64,000 nt of DNA from Aulostomus chinensis. Taxonomy: Eukaryota > Chordata > Actinopteri > Syngnathiformes > Aulostomidae. The notes beneath the pieces are model-generated. The model did not search any database, had not been told where the DNA came from, and saw only the letters and a list, made by a program, of their open reading frames with translations. The stretch is taken from NCBI GenBank assembly GCA_037954235.1, contig JBBMOA010000006.1:27128541-27192540 (forward strand). The letters run 5' to 3'. Of this stretch, positions 34,246 to 47,245 are shown one piece after another. Position 1 is the stretch's first letter, and each line of letters opens with the position of its first letter. Both the position numbers and the translations under genes were made by a program.

Positions 34246-37200
34246 CTACAGAACAAGGACAAACCATTACACCATTAGAGCTGCACGCCAAATGAAATTC
34301 TGAGGTTGGGTGTGTGGACAAGAATGCTCAACACGCGACATGACCAATGAAAACATACAAATCACTACAACACACATTTGACATGTTTAGTACTTTACCT
34401 CCGAGTTGAGAAGACAGTGAAACAAGAAGACAAAGAATCCCTGGAGAAAAGAGGAAATGTCAACTTCAGGAATGAAGTTTATAAAAGCAGAGTGGAGATT
34501 AAGCTTTTGTAGTTGTAGCCTTGAAACTGAATAAACTGCCTTTACATATCAGGCTGCCTCCTGCACCGCCTGTTTTAAAAGCATGTCCTTAAACACATCT
34601 TTACTGCGCTGCTTTTCACTCATTATTAGAACTGTATATTTTTGTCATTCATTCGTTTTGAATCCCATCTTAAAATACATTTTATGCACTGAGAACTGAG
34701 TATATATTGCTCTAAATCCCAATAGCAAATTCAGTTCATACTGTACATTATATGGAAGCTGAAAAGTCATTGATTTACAATAGTTTTAAATTCCATTTTA
34801 AGACGCTTTTTGTGCACTATGAAAACAGTGTGGTTACTGTTTTAAAACTGTTTTTAATGCCATCTAAAAATCCATTCTTATGCACATTCACAACTGGATA
34901 GTTACTGTTTTAAAAATGTTTTAAATAACATCTCGAGAAACATCATATTTTTTTGACTGTAATTCAGTCGGAGAACTGTATGTATTCGTTGTGCTGATGT
35001 TGTTTAAGTGGTTGTTGTTTTTTTTTAAACTTATTTTTCTTTTTCGACTGGATAGCACTGGTCAACAGCTGTTTTAATTGTGATTTGTAAATAAAGCTGG
35101 ATTGGACAACATCATGTCGAAATGTACGTCTTACCTGTAACGAGTTGAATATTGCAAAGATATATAGGAAAGGCAAGGAGTGTGTGTTCACAGCTAGCAC
35201 GCCAAAGATCCAGGAGATGCCGAGAATCGGCAGGAGCACAGCCACGGCCTTTGCAGTCAGCCTTAAAATGAAGTAAAGCATATTCATTTGATTGGATTTT
35301 GATAATTTGACCGGATGTAATAATCACAACAGTTCTGCTCGGAACTCAAAAACAAACAAACTCACTTGACTGCATTAGCATCTCCATGAACCTTGTAATT
35401 CTCTCCGCTGATGCGAGATATGATTCTGGTCACAGACACCAGAATACCGATATTTACCTGATAATAAGAGAGGACATCAGGTTAAATGAGTTAAAAGATA
35501 CAGAATAATACAAGGTTACAAAGACTAAAGATTCAATTGCATATTGAAGTAATCAATGAATAAAAATGAATAAAAAAAAAAGGCAAATGACTGCAAACTT
35601 CTCACCACAATGACAAACAGAGCTGGTGCCACAAAGGCCCAGATGGCTCCGTTCTTCAAAGACAGCCAGCAGCTGTGAAAGCAGGGTGAAATCAAGTTAT
35701 GATGTTGTAATGTAAATATGACATGACACATGCAGTTACTGTTAATGTGAAAGCTTTTTGAGCAACATAAACCGCGGCCAGTTCCAATTTCTTTCCACAG
35801 GTGATGTCATTCTTATGCAACGCCACCAAGCTTCGACAGAACATTTGTTCAGCGTGATTTCTTTTAACGCGCAGCTCATACATACTTGTCAACTTCACCG
35901 TAACTGTCCAGAGCTGATGTCATGGACACCACACAGATCACCAGTGGAGAGCCTGATAAACAAACAAACAAACAAACAAACAAAATCACTACAACACAGC
36001 ACCCCTGGCTGGATTCTCATATTGTTTAGCGGGAATGCAATCAACGGAATGACTTGAAGACGTCTGGAAACATTCAATCATCTCATGAGGAGAACCAAAA
36101 CCAACAGTCAACAATCCGTCTCTTAATATTTTCCAACTTCCTAACTGTGGCGCTCAGCCCAAGTCACCAAATGTTTTCCTACTAAAGTCTTTTTAAAATG
36201 GGTGCAGATCCATACATTTATGTTAAATATAATTCCTGGCTATAGGCTGTGTAGTTTTTGCAACTCTGAGGAGAATAAATCGTGCTTTTTTTTTTCTGCG
36301 GGGTGGGGGGTTAGGAGGGGATATTTTCAGCTGCAGATTTTCAGTGCCGGTGAGTATTTCCAGCAGCAGGATGGTTTGACTCAAAATACACAGCAGGGCT
36401 CGTGTTTGTGATAATGAACTGCAACTGTGTGGCTCACAGATGTGGTTTCATCTGTTTATAGACAACAGGTCTCTGTGGCACTGATGAATAAATTATTCCA
36501 GGCTTTGGCTACAATCACGCCATTGTTGTTTCCTTGCCTTTAGTGTAAAGCAATTTAGCCTTTTTTCCCACCTGCGCAATATATGGAGAGATGAGCTTCT
36601 TTGTTTTTATTGTTTCTAATAGCTGCATGTCTCTCACTCCTCCTATCTCACTCCTGTTGATACATCTGCTTCCACATTGTTGTGGTTATAACACAAGATA
36701 GACACCTAACTCTGCTCTCCTGGCTGCTTTGGATGACTCTAAGCATCTAAGCATACAGCGTAGGAGAAAACAAATTCTATACATTCTATTCTAAGGAAGT
36801 GAAAATTGACATTAGAAAGTTTCCCTCAAATAAAGTTAACAAACCTGCGTGACCCGGTCAAGCATTATGTCGCTGCTCAGATCGTAAGCATTTAGTAAGG
36901 TCAGCGCTGAAAGTTTCTTACACTCTCTACGACATGAGAACTGTGGTTCTGAGGAAATGAAAGATCCCGGCTTCATCAACGCTACAGCAATTAATTATGA
37001 TTTACTCTCTCATTTGTATCAGGTACACATTTCCCACTGTCAGAAAATTCTCTAGCACATAATTTGTACTTGGCCACACAAAATGAAAAAAACAAAACAA
37101 AAAAAACACTGGCCAGAAGAAAGGAAGTAATAAAAAAAGGATCATTTTTCCTCTAATGGGTTCCACATGTGAAGGAGGAACTATGCATTCCCCAGCAGCC

Positions 37201-40200
37201 AAAGACAGTGTCCATATGTCCCAGGGTCTTTTTTATCTGTCCATCAATGCTGGTTCACTGAGATCAGGAGGAACAATTGTTACTCAGGAATGTAACTCAA
37301 AGCAGATTTATTTAATAGGGTCACCCTCATTTGTTTATTCTGTTCTAGGCCGGTGAGGTCACTTCAAAAATAGTAAGATCATTTTTACAGTACAAGCATG
37401 GCATGAAGACAGTGGGTTAAAGTGGGGACAATAAGATAAGAGAGAATAACATGAGCAAAAGTTATAGATATCTAGGTGAGGTCAGTGTCTTTGTATTCTA
37501 GTGCGGGAATGTTAGACATCTCCTGACCTACCCCAACCGATGCCGTAGTAGTAGAAGTGCTTGCTGCCCTCAGAGCCAAACACCTTGATCACCATACTGT
37601 AGAGGTGGAGACCCTCCACCAGCATCCAGGCGAAGGCACTCAAAAAGAAAAAGTGGAGCAGGATAGCCATGACTTTACAGGGCAGCTGTGACAAGGGACA
37701 GAAATCAGGCGTTTATCATTAAAATCCTTTTCCGTCTTAGCCTAGCTCATTTTTCTCTTGTCAAATGTCATTCATGTTTTCTTGTGTAGTTTAATTTGTA
37801 TAACATTTAGCATTTTTTTTAACCACAAAATACAAATGTGTTGCTCATTATTTATTGTAATACACGCAGATATACATTCACCTACATAACATTCAAGACT
37901 GAATTGTTTATGATAATGTCTACGACCTTGCTGTGGTTGCTAAAGCATTAATGCTTGCTGTCATCGTCACTGGTGCGGCGCTGTGCACCTACCGTGCCCG
38001 GGTCGAAGCTGGCACTGATGAGCAGCAAGATTTCAGCCACCAGGATGGCGAACGACAGGTTGGCATGGATGTGGTAGCGTTGGTTACGGATGGTGCTCAC
38101 TGACCTGCAGGGCAGCAGCAAGTGGACAATATCACCTTGGAGTCTGAGGCTCTGGGCCTCTCAGACGAGTATAAGTTTCTGGATTATTACTAAATAATCC
38201 AAATATGTTTTTTCTTTAAAATGTCCTTTTAGAACAAGAGGGAACTCCTTCCACACGTTTACACAATTTCGTAATTAATCCATACTAACGAGCCTGGTAA
38301 TGCATATTGCATTTTTGTGTTTTCTCCACACTCTCTGGCCACAACACATCAAACTGAGTGCACATTCAGCTGTCGTGATGGCAAACTGTCTCTGCTAGAT
38401 TCATCAAAGTGGCCCAAAAGAGACATTTTGCATAAATCCAGATTTCACCAAATGCATTGAAAAAGGTCTTCTCTGAAGTATTTGTTGGTTATTGACTTTG
38501 GGAATGTGGAAAAACAGGTAAATTCCCTAAAACTACAATTTCTCTTCCTCCAAATCATATTTCGTCTTTTCCACATGATGTCATTATGATAACTAATTCA
38601 ATATTGTTTCAATTCCATTTTCCGGAGGCGTGTGCCCGTAACAAAGGTTTTCTAAATTCAGCGTTAAAGCCTGTTGTAGTTGACTAATTTGAGGATGCTC
38701 ATGCATATGGACTGAGATTGGACTCTTCCATCTTTAGTCAGTGGATGTATTGATCCATCCATCCATCCATCCATCCATCCATTTTCTTCCACTTATTCCT
38801 GCTAAGGGTCGCGGGGGGGGGGGGGGGGGGGGGGCTGGGGCCTATCCCAGCGGCTATGAGCGAGAGGCGGGGTTCACCCTGGACAGGTTGCCAGTCCATC
38901 GCAGGGCCAACACATAGAGACAGACAACCATTCACACTCACAGTCACACCTACGGTAGGCAACAGTGCTAACCACTGCACCAGCGTGCCGCCTTGACGTA
39001 TTGATGTATTTTTTTATTGGAAAGAACACATCTGACACAAATCATTACTCAAAGAGTAAAATGTGTTTTTTCCAATAAAAAAACACATCTGACAAAAACC
39101 ATTACTCAAAGAATATTATATATGCATACATATATACATACATATATATATATGTTTTATACATTAATTCATATATAGGTTGAAGAACGTTTGAACAAAA
39201 CTGGTAAATCTGCATTATAATAGTGAATGACTGATGATACTCACGACAAGACTGCAAAGGTGACGAGAGTAATGGCAAGGCAGAAGATGGAAATAGAGCA
39301 GCCAACGTAACCAATGGTTGACAGTGCCACCCGGTGGCTGCTGGTGAGCTGTGTATGGAAACACATGACGGTTAATAATGAACCAGACAGCATGAAGCCC
39401 ATCATCATTTATATATTGGGTTAGGACGACCACAGCACCAATCTTTAGAAGTATATCCTCAGGCAGGCCACCCTCCAGACTTGTCCAAAAACTTTGGTAA
39501 AATGTCTCAAGTCCTCCAGAGTAAAGTATTTCATACTGTTGAGTTATTCACATTATGTTTTCTTTTTGAGATACATGTGTTAATCATTTGAAATAAACTT
39601 GTTTTTCTATTGTATGAACTCACTGTAGAACTGCAGCCAAATACCTATTTTTATGGTTTTGGAGCAAGCAAAATGTACATTGTCCAAGTGACGGAATTGT
39701 GTTTCTCTTTATGCACATAACCACGGATGCACTCCCCAATGCATTGATGTTGTTTTGGAGTCAAAGCTATTTTGAGGGTTAGGGTTTGATTCGCCATTAA
39801 CTATCTTCACATGTGCCTTGTCATTATGAAGGCAGAGGAGTCCTAGACTTCCAGAAAAGGGATACGTGGGATGTTCCCTTGCAGCTGAGGGATGAGGCAG
39901 CCCGCTAATTAGAGACTGGCGGAGGGAAATATAGCATCAAATAGACTTCTGCAGCTTAAATACAGCAGTGGCCCATTTAGCTGCAAAAAAAGAGCTGCCT
40001 ATTTAAAGAAGCCAACAGGGTTGCCGACCAGACTCCTACGGCACGTTCTCTTGGATAACTAAAAGTGAGTCTGCGGTGACACTAGAGGTTTAGCATTCCA
40101 AGATTCTCTAATTGCAGGTAACATAAAAGTAAAATACAACACTGAGATAGGTTTAGAGATGAGGACACTCAGCAAGAATGTTATCCCAGATGTTCCAAAA

Positions 40201-43200
40201 GAACTGTTTCTGGCTGGTCTTAAGCTGGGGGCTGTTGAGGGACTGCGGTCCTTCAGGAATGGACCACTGACCTTAGCAGGGACCCAAAACACCCACACTT
40301 AATCATGGTTGTCCACAACACTTCTGTATGAAACCACCAGTGGAACCAACATCTTGGATAATCAACACTAGCAATAGTGGCATGTTCAAAAAAAGCAGCG
40401 GTGGGGGCTTCTGGTTGTTACTGTGTGGTAAACCACTGCTAATCTACAAGTAACCTGCTTGTTTCATTGCCTCAGACACAAGCAGGGATACTTTTGAAGT
40501 AAGAAGCATCAATCTTTAGGTCCAACTGAGTTTTTTTTTCTTACATATTTGCTTTACATTATTTCTCCTGTGTTCTCCTCAAGAAAAACTATCAGAGCGA
40601 TGTCTTCAAAGTGCCCTGCTAGTGTCGGCTTTCAGGCTTGTTAGCTACACATTACACTGTCGGTAAACACACTTGCAAATGTCACTCTGGTTTGGTTAGG
40701 TGATGGCGTATCATTATAATTTAGCAACTTACTGTCTTCCCATGACTTAGTAGCTGCAGAGTGTGTTTGCTTTGTCTCTTGTTCCCTCCAGTGTAATATT
40801 AACATGTCAGCTGCTGCCAGTCAAACAAAACAGGACATCTCTTCTTGTTTCAGAAATGGACTATAATGATCAAAAATGTGTTTTCATTTGTGTATAAACA
40901 CCTGAAACTAAGAATTATTGTGTTTTCATTAGCAAGCATTAGCCCCTGTGGACTCTAGATGCAGGTCCTCTTCCAGCGAGTCTGCTACGCTGCATCAAAA
41001 GCCCAGAACAGACCAACCAGCACGTTCTGACAGTGACTGATAGTTTGCTTCAGCCCACTCTCTCATTTCTTTTGTCTTAATTGTAAAAAGCTGCTAAAAG
41101 AAGACGGTAGGGATTCCTCAGTTGTGTTTTTTCCCTACATTTGCTACTGACTGCAACAGTGCAACTTCATGCTTGGACCCCAGGGGCATTAATCACTTTC
41201 CTGTGGTTTGAGCATTTGTGGTTTAACAAAGTATTTTCCTTTGTGGGAATAAATAAATTTTTTTGTTCTGGTTCTGAAAAAGTGATTGCTGCTGCTCATT
41301 AACAATTTTGTATGTCAGAATGTTGTTAGATGAATGATCTTGCAGGCCACCGCACATGCTGGGAAAGGGAGTGATGAGAAAAGAGGTTGCAACCTGCAAC
41401 TTCCCTGCTAGGTGTCACTAGATCCTACACGATGGTGCTTTAAAATCAAAATGATTGATTCTTTGAATACAATATATAAAATGGCAAATGGCAAATCTTT
41501 ATCCATGGGATAAATATTCTGTCTTCTTGGAGCCTGGTTTCTCCCCCAAATTACTTTTTGCCGCATGTTCACCAGCCATTTGCTATTTTCTGTCTGTCTG
41601 CCTGAGGCGCTGGGCTTGGTGTACTGTTGAAGTGCGTCAATAAACAGGTAACATTACCTGTGTATCTATTTCTCATGCAATCCAGGTCCATAAGCCGATA
41701 CTGGGCGGACAGTGTACAATAGTAAATAGGCTGACAAGAAGATTCACAAGAACAATAATGTAGAAATCAATGAAAGCAAAACAACAAGCTGAAAGGAGCT
41801 AAATTGGTATATAAACCCAGTGGGAGCTGCAGAGTTTGCTAATAATGCTCTTGTGAGTTCTCCTCTTGTTTCGCCTGATTATTTCATCATTTATGCGATT
41901 GTAAATTAGAGCTGAGAACAAAGTGGCATACCTTTAAAGGAACCACTTGCATCAGGATGGCGAAGTTGGTGAGGTGGTTGCACAAACATACAGAGTAGGA
42001 CATATTTCCATGTGAGCGCACACACCCTTGGTTGGACCATACTCCCTCTTTTGAACTGAAAAAGAGGCCAGTTAGGTATTAATTATAACAATAAGTATTT
42101 GGAAACGTATTGATATCAAGGTGCAAGTGTAAAACAAAAAAGTCCAAACTTCTAGAAGAAAAACAGGTGTTTTTTTTTTTTTATAGCGTCACCACTGACA
42201 GACACTATACAACATGGTCTATTGTGGGGGATGCACTGATGATTCTTGGCTGGCTTTAACAGGGCAGCCTGACAGGGCAGTCCAATAATTCACATTTTTC
42301 TTCAGCTTAAGGGCAAAGAGGAGTCATGAGAGGAAGCCTTTGAATCCAACTAAAACACATTCCCTTTTAAAATGATTTATGCTGGCCAAATACAGCCTCA
42401 CTTATCAGATCACCAAACTTTTCCGAGAGCTGTGACTCAAGATCCACCAAGCAACACATGTAACGCTGGATGTTTTTGATTTGAGTGAGGAAAGGGAAAT
42501 GTTTTTGTTATTTCTTTTTGTAAAGCCAAGTGAATGTGTTTGACAATCAAGATAAAGCCTCCTTGGATCAACCATCAGAACGATTAACGAAGATGTGGTG
42601 TTTCTAAATCATGAACACACCCACCTGTAGTCCAAGAAGGCGCAGTAGAGGAAAACTTTATTGCTCTGATTTAACACTTGATCTTGCTGTTCTTTACTCT
42701 GAAAAAGAAAAGTAAAACAAAATTCAGACAAGTCTGGTTAACTGGAACAATTCATATAGGAAAACATATGCACTTAGATGGCTCTGGCTTATTTAATTAC
42801 AAGCTTTGTTGCATAAAAATAACCTGCAAGCGACCCTGTATGAAAAATGTGCTTTGATCAAGAGGATGAAGAAGAACATTTCAGACACAAAAGAGCCTCG
42901 TTGACGCTCTTTGAAAAGAGACTGCGCCACTTGGATGTAAGGAGGAGTAACATTTTAGCTCCTTTAACTTCTGGAAAACATTAGAAACTCCATTAATCTG
43001 CAAATGCAAATAAAACAAGACACACTAAAAAGGCTGCGACCAGACGCAGATCAACACTCAGCAAATGTTATTAATATGCTGAATGGAAATCTGTACTGTC
43101 CTCAGGAATCTTATTTGATTATAACTCACTTTTTCCATGTCATTCCCTAATATGAGATTCAGAGTCCCAGAAGAGAATGAGCTAATGGCTGAAGTGCAAG

Positions 43201-46200
43201 AATTCAGTAATTGGGTCTTGGCACCAGTTTCAGGTCAAACCGCCACCCTCCTCAATCTGTCATCTGAGGAAAACAACACTTTGATTGGCTGGTTCGGGCG
43301 CTCACCTCTTCTCATTCCCTGAGCCTTGACTCTCAGACTCAATAAGTGTATGATTAGATGGACCGCATCTGCACTATTTCCTTCTGGAAAAAGTGAGAGT
43401 GAGAGTGAAGCTGACAGTCAGGCTGTCTGTTTTTGGGTCCATAAGCTCCGTGATTCACATTACAAGGCATAGCACAATACGTTGACTTCATTGTAGAACC
43501 AAATGGTTGCTCTCATTCTGTCTGTTTCCCACATGCGGCTCTTAAGTCATCAGGAATTGCGACCCTCCAGATGAACGCACCAAGAGATGGTGGTGAGCTT
43601 CGAGGAGCTCCAAGACACCCTGTGGGATTTACTGCTCCCCTGAGGATTTTTATCAACTCATTTTTATTTTAGGGTGCATAGAAAAGCAGATGGAAGAGAG
43701 ACGAATAAACTAGCTGGCACGCCGTAAGCTTCACTTTACAGTCTCATACTTGCTCTCCACAAGCTCTGATGCACTGCAAAAACCAGTATCTTGCCAGGAT
43801 TTGTATAAATCTGACCGGGAAAATTGAATCTAAATAGCCATGCAGTAAGTGCAGTAAGCAAAATTTACATGTTAAATTTCTTGAAATAAGATTATATTGT
43901 CTTTAAAAACAAGCCCCTTGATCTAACCAAGGCACTACCTGTTAATGAGTCTGTCTTATATTAAGCCAATTTATACTTTTTTGACTGAAAATGGCAAATG
44001 TACTTTGGAAGGCTTCAGTTTTGCAGTGTGTTGCTCAGCGGTGAAGGAGGACTAAGGGCGGACTCAAACTTGACCTGATTGCCTTGTCCTGTAGCATTGA
44101 TTGTACCTCCTCCCCACTCTCCCCCTGGGCCTGCGCTCACATTGCTCTCAAACTGCCTGACCTGGCCTGGGCAGCAAATAATTTTCCTCAGTGTGAGGTT
44201 AGACACAGAGACAAAATGGAGGGACCCTCATCAAAACCTCCAGAAGGTCTCTATGCTACCATGAGCACTGGATATATCGCTAGCTTTGTTTTTGTACTGT
44301 TGTGCCTATTTATGAACATGGTACGGCTGACATTTCCCCTCTCAGTGCAGTTCCTGTCGAGACTGTGATTGCTCGTTACTGTGGTGTACAACTGTAAAAT
44401 ACACAGCTGCTCGGGAGAAGATTCTAGTGGTGTGCATCGCCAACAGGAGCAGTGCCACCACTGTCACGCTAGGAGAACAATGAAAGGGCGTGTGCAGATA
44501 GCAGCCTTAGCACACACTTTACCAAAAGATGACCCCTGCAGCACCCTGCAGCGTGGCCATCAGGACGAGGTGGCATAGGCCACAACGCTCAATCTGGTCC
44601 TTCGTAGAGTAACTTGATGGAGCAGATGGTGTTTCCCAGTAGACTCCAAAGCTGTAAATACACTACTTGGTTAAGGCAGATTATTTTGTTTTTTTGTCAT
44701 TTTCATCTGCTGAGCTGACAGATACATCACGTTCACATCTGATGCTGTGCCTGTATAACTGTACCATGATGAAGACCATTGCTTTCAACCTTGCCAGGGC
44801 TATGAAAGTGAACTATGCCTGGATGCGGTTGAGCAAAACTCAGTTTGGGATGCAAACTTGGAACACCCACTGTGGGAGTGCCCAAAACCTAAGGCCAAAA
44901 TGTAAAAAAAGAAAAATGTCAGCTGTTATCCCAACTTACAAACAGGTGACAAGGGAAATAAACTGTAACATATTAAGCCACCATGAGCCACAACAACACC
45001 TTCAATGGCAATGATTCGACAACATTGTTCCAAAATCTCTCTTAGGTGTTCATTTAGTTGGAAATCTGGCCACGCTGAAGTCATAGCATATGAAAATGTC
45101 CTTTTCCAAGTCAAATCTTTCAGTGACGTCTCTGTTCTGGGTTGAAGCTTCTACACTTCCTCTACGCTAATTTCTACAGGGCTCTCCTTTAATTTGCTCC
45201 CCATCTGACCATTGACGGACCATCACACCTGTGAGAAGTGCTGTTTGGCCCCGCTTCCTCTCTAGCAACTGTCTGTTTGTGGTATATCCAGCTTGTTTTC
45301 GAGTTGCAGGGACCTGAAAGTCACTGGTGAGTGTTAGAATGCATTAAGCGATCTGGCCAAGCTTTGCACACTGTTCCCTGGTGCCCTGACGCCTCATCTT
45401 CTACCAGCCAAGACTGCAGCTGACACTCCAACTCTTTATTAAAAACAGAAGGTGAGCAAACGCCGTGGAAATCACTTTGAGCCTAGAGGATAATAGGCAC
45501 AGAGGACGAAAAAAAGGCAGCGATTGTAGACTGATGCAGAGTGACAGGCTGATAATAGAGACGAGTCAGAGAGAGGCTGATAAATCCTAGATAGTCTGGG
45601 TGTTTCTAGTGCTTTGTTACTCTGTCCCACTTGATGTCAGCCACAGCTTCATGTGCAGTGCTTACTTCATCCTCAACTCACTGAACCTTTGATTTTACAC
45701 CAGCGGAGTCAAAATATGGCAAAACACTATTGGATAACTTGTGCATTCAGGTCCAGTAACTTAAAGTGCTAGAAACATAGATACACTGCATTCGAAATTA
45801 CAGCAATTTCATTATACAGAAACGTGGTTATGCAACCAAAGGTGGCATACTGTTTGATGAAATTCAAAGATAAATTCTAAACTAAAAGGTAAAAACTGAG
45901 CGGGATTGATTCTGAGCCCTGACACCTTTCCATGATTACAAGTGCCACAAATCCTTGGTTTGATTAAATTGGGTTTTTTCAAGGTTTTAAGATGAATTCT
46001 CCAGCTTCAGATTTTATCTTCCGTTTGCTATTTTGAATTCAAAATTGGCTCGATTTTAGCTCCGTATATCAGCAGCAAAATGTGCTGAATACATCGAAGT
46101 ACTCTGCAGAAAAATGCTACGCATGAATTATGTAGATATAGGACATTTTTAGACCGAACAGATTCTTGATAATAGTTCATCATGTTGTGCCTGGAGATGT

Positions 46201-47203
46201 AAATATTAAATGCACAAGTTTGTTTTGCTGTTAAATGATTACAGAATGGGTGTTCTTCTGCATGAACACATCATCACACATCCATACATTTGCTTCTCGG
46301 GCTTTTTTGTGTGTGATTATTAAACGCCTTTCACACTCAAAAAATTCTGAAGTTTGAAAAGCAACCCTGGGCCACAAGAGAAAACTTCAACTACATTGCA
46401 TATTTTATACCTCTATTCTTTTAAATTAAATCTTAATCAGAGCATGTAGTGTTAAAGTTTATGGCCTGTATATTGGGTAGTACAGAGTACAATACATCCC
46501 TACGTTCCTCCCCGTGTGGAGGAGCAGAAGTAAAAAAAATGGTAGAAAAATTGCAGAATAAAGTGCTATGATGTGTTCCACAATATCTGGGGAAGCTATT
46601 ACCAATAGATTGTCAGGATACACCACCTGATGACACTCTAATGAAAACACACCAACCACGTAGACCACCGCTCCAATCAGTTGTCATGGTGAATAAATGG
46701 CCTTGAATGTTAACTCGAGAGACGCTGGCTGCTGCCTAATGTAAATGGCTCTCCAGCCTAAACTCAGCCTTGCCCTCTCTGCTGTTTAATGACTGTGTTG
46801 AGCCTGCTGGGTAAAATGACGAGGGATGAAAATAAACACTCTCATGCATCACACGTCTCAGATGATACACAGAACCCAGCAATTTGTGTAAGTCCAAGCT
46901 CTTCTGCCTCGTGTGTTTGTCTGTCAGACCTCCCATGACTGGCAGAGCTGGAGGACGGAGCCTGGCTGCGGTTGAGCAAACTTCACCCAACACCAACAGC
47001 ATAGGCCTCTTTAACTCCCCAAACATTGGCCAACTTGAGGCCAATTTAAATCTCAGCTTTTGACAGCTGGCTTTTCAGCAAGATGTAAATAAAGAAAAGC
47101 TGGCGAAAGCTGCAAATCATCCATCGTCTTTTAGATCAAAACAGACAGACAAGTGCTGTCAGGAATATGACCAAAGAGCTGTTGTATTGCGCGTTCACAC
47201 ACG

Positions 47204-47245
<42 letters not shown>

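Noticed and set aside
40059..40298. 79-residue minus-strand frame in the adgrd1 GPS-TM1 intron
   Set aside because: The flanking exons join in frame without it, and I recognise no domain or repeat protein in it.
44079..44368. Overlapping plus-strand frames near 44 kb with a hydrophobic stretch
   Set aside because: They are short, lie in the large adgrd1 intron, match no family I know and have no splice-site support.
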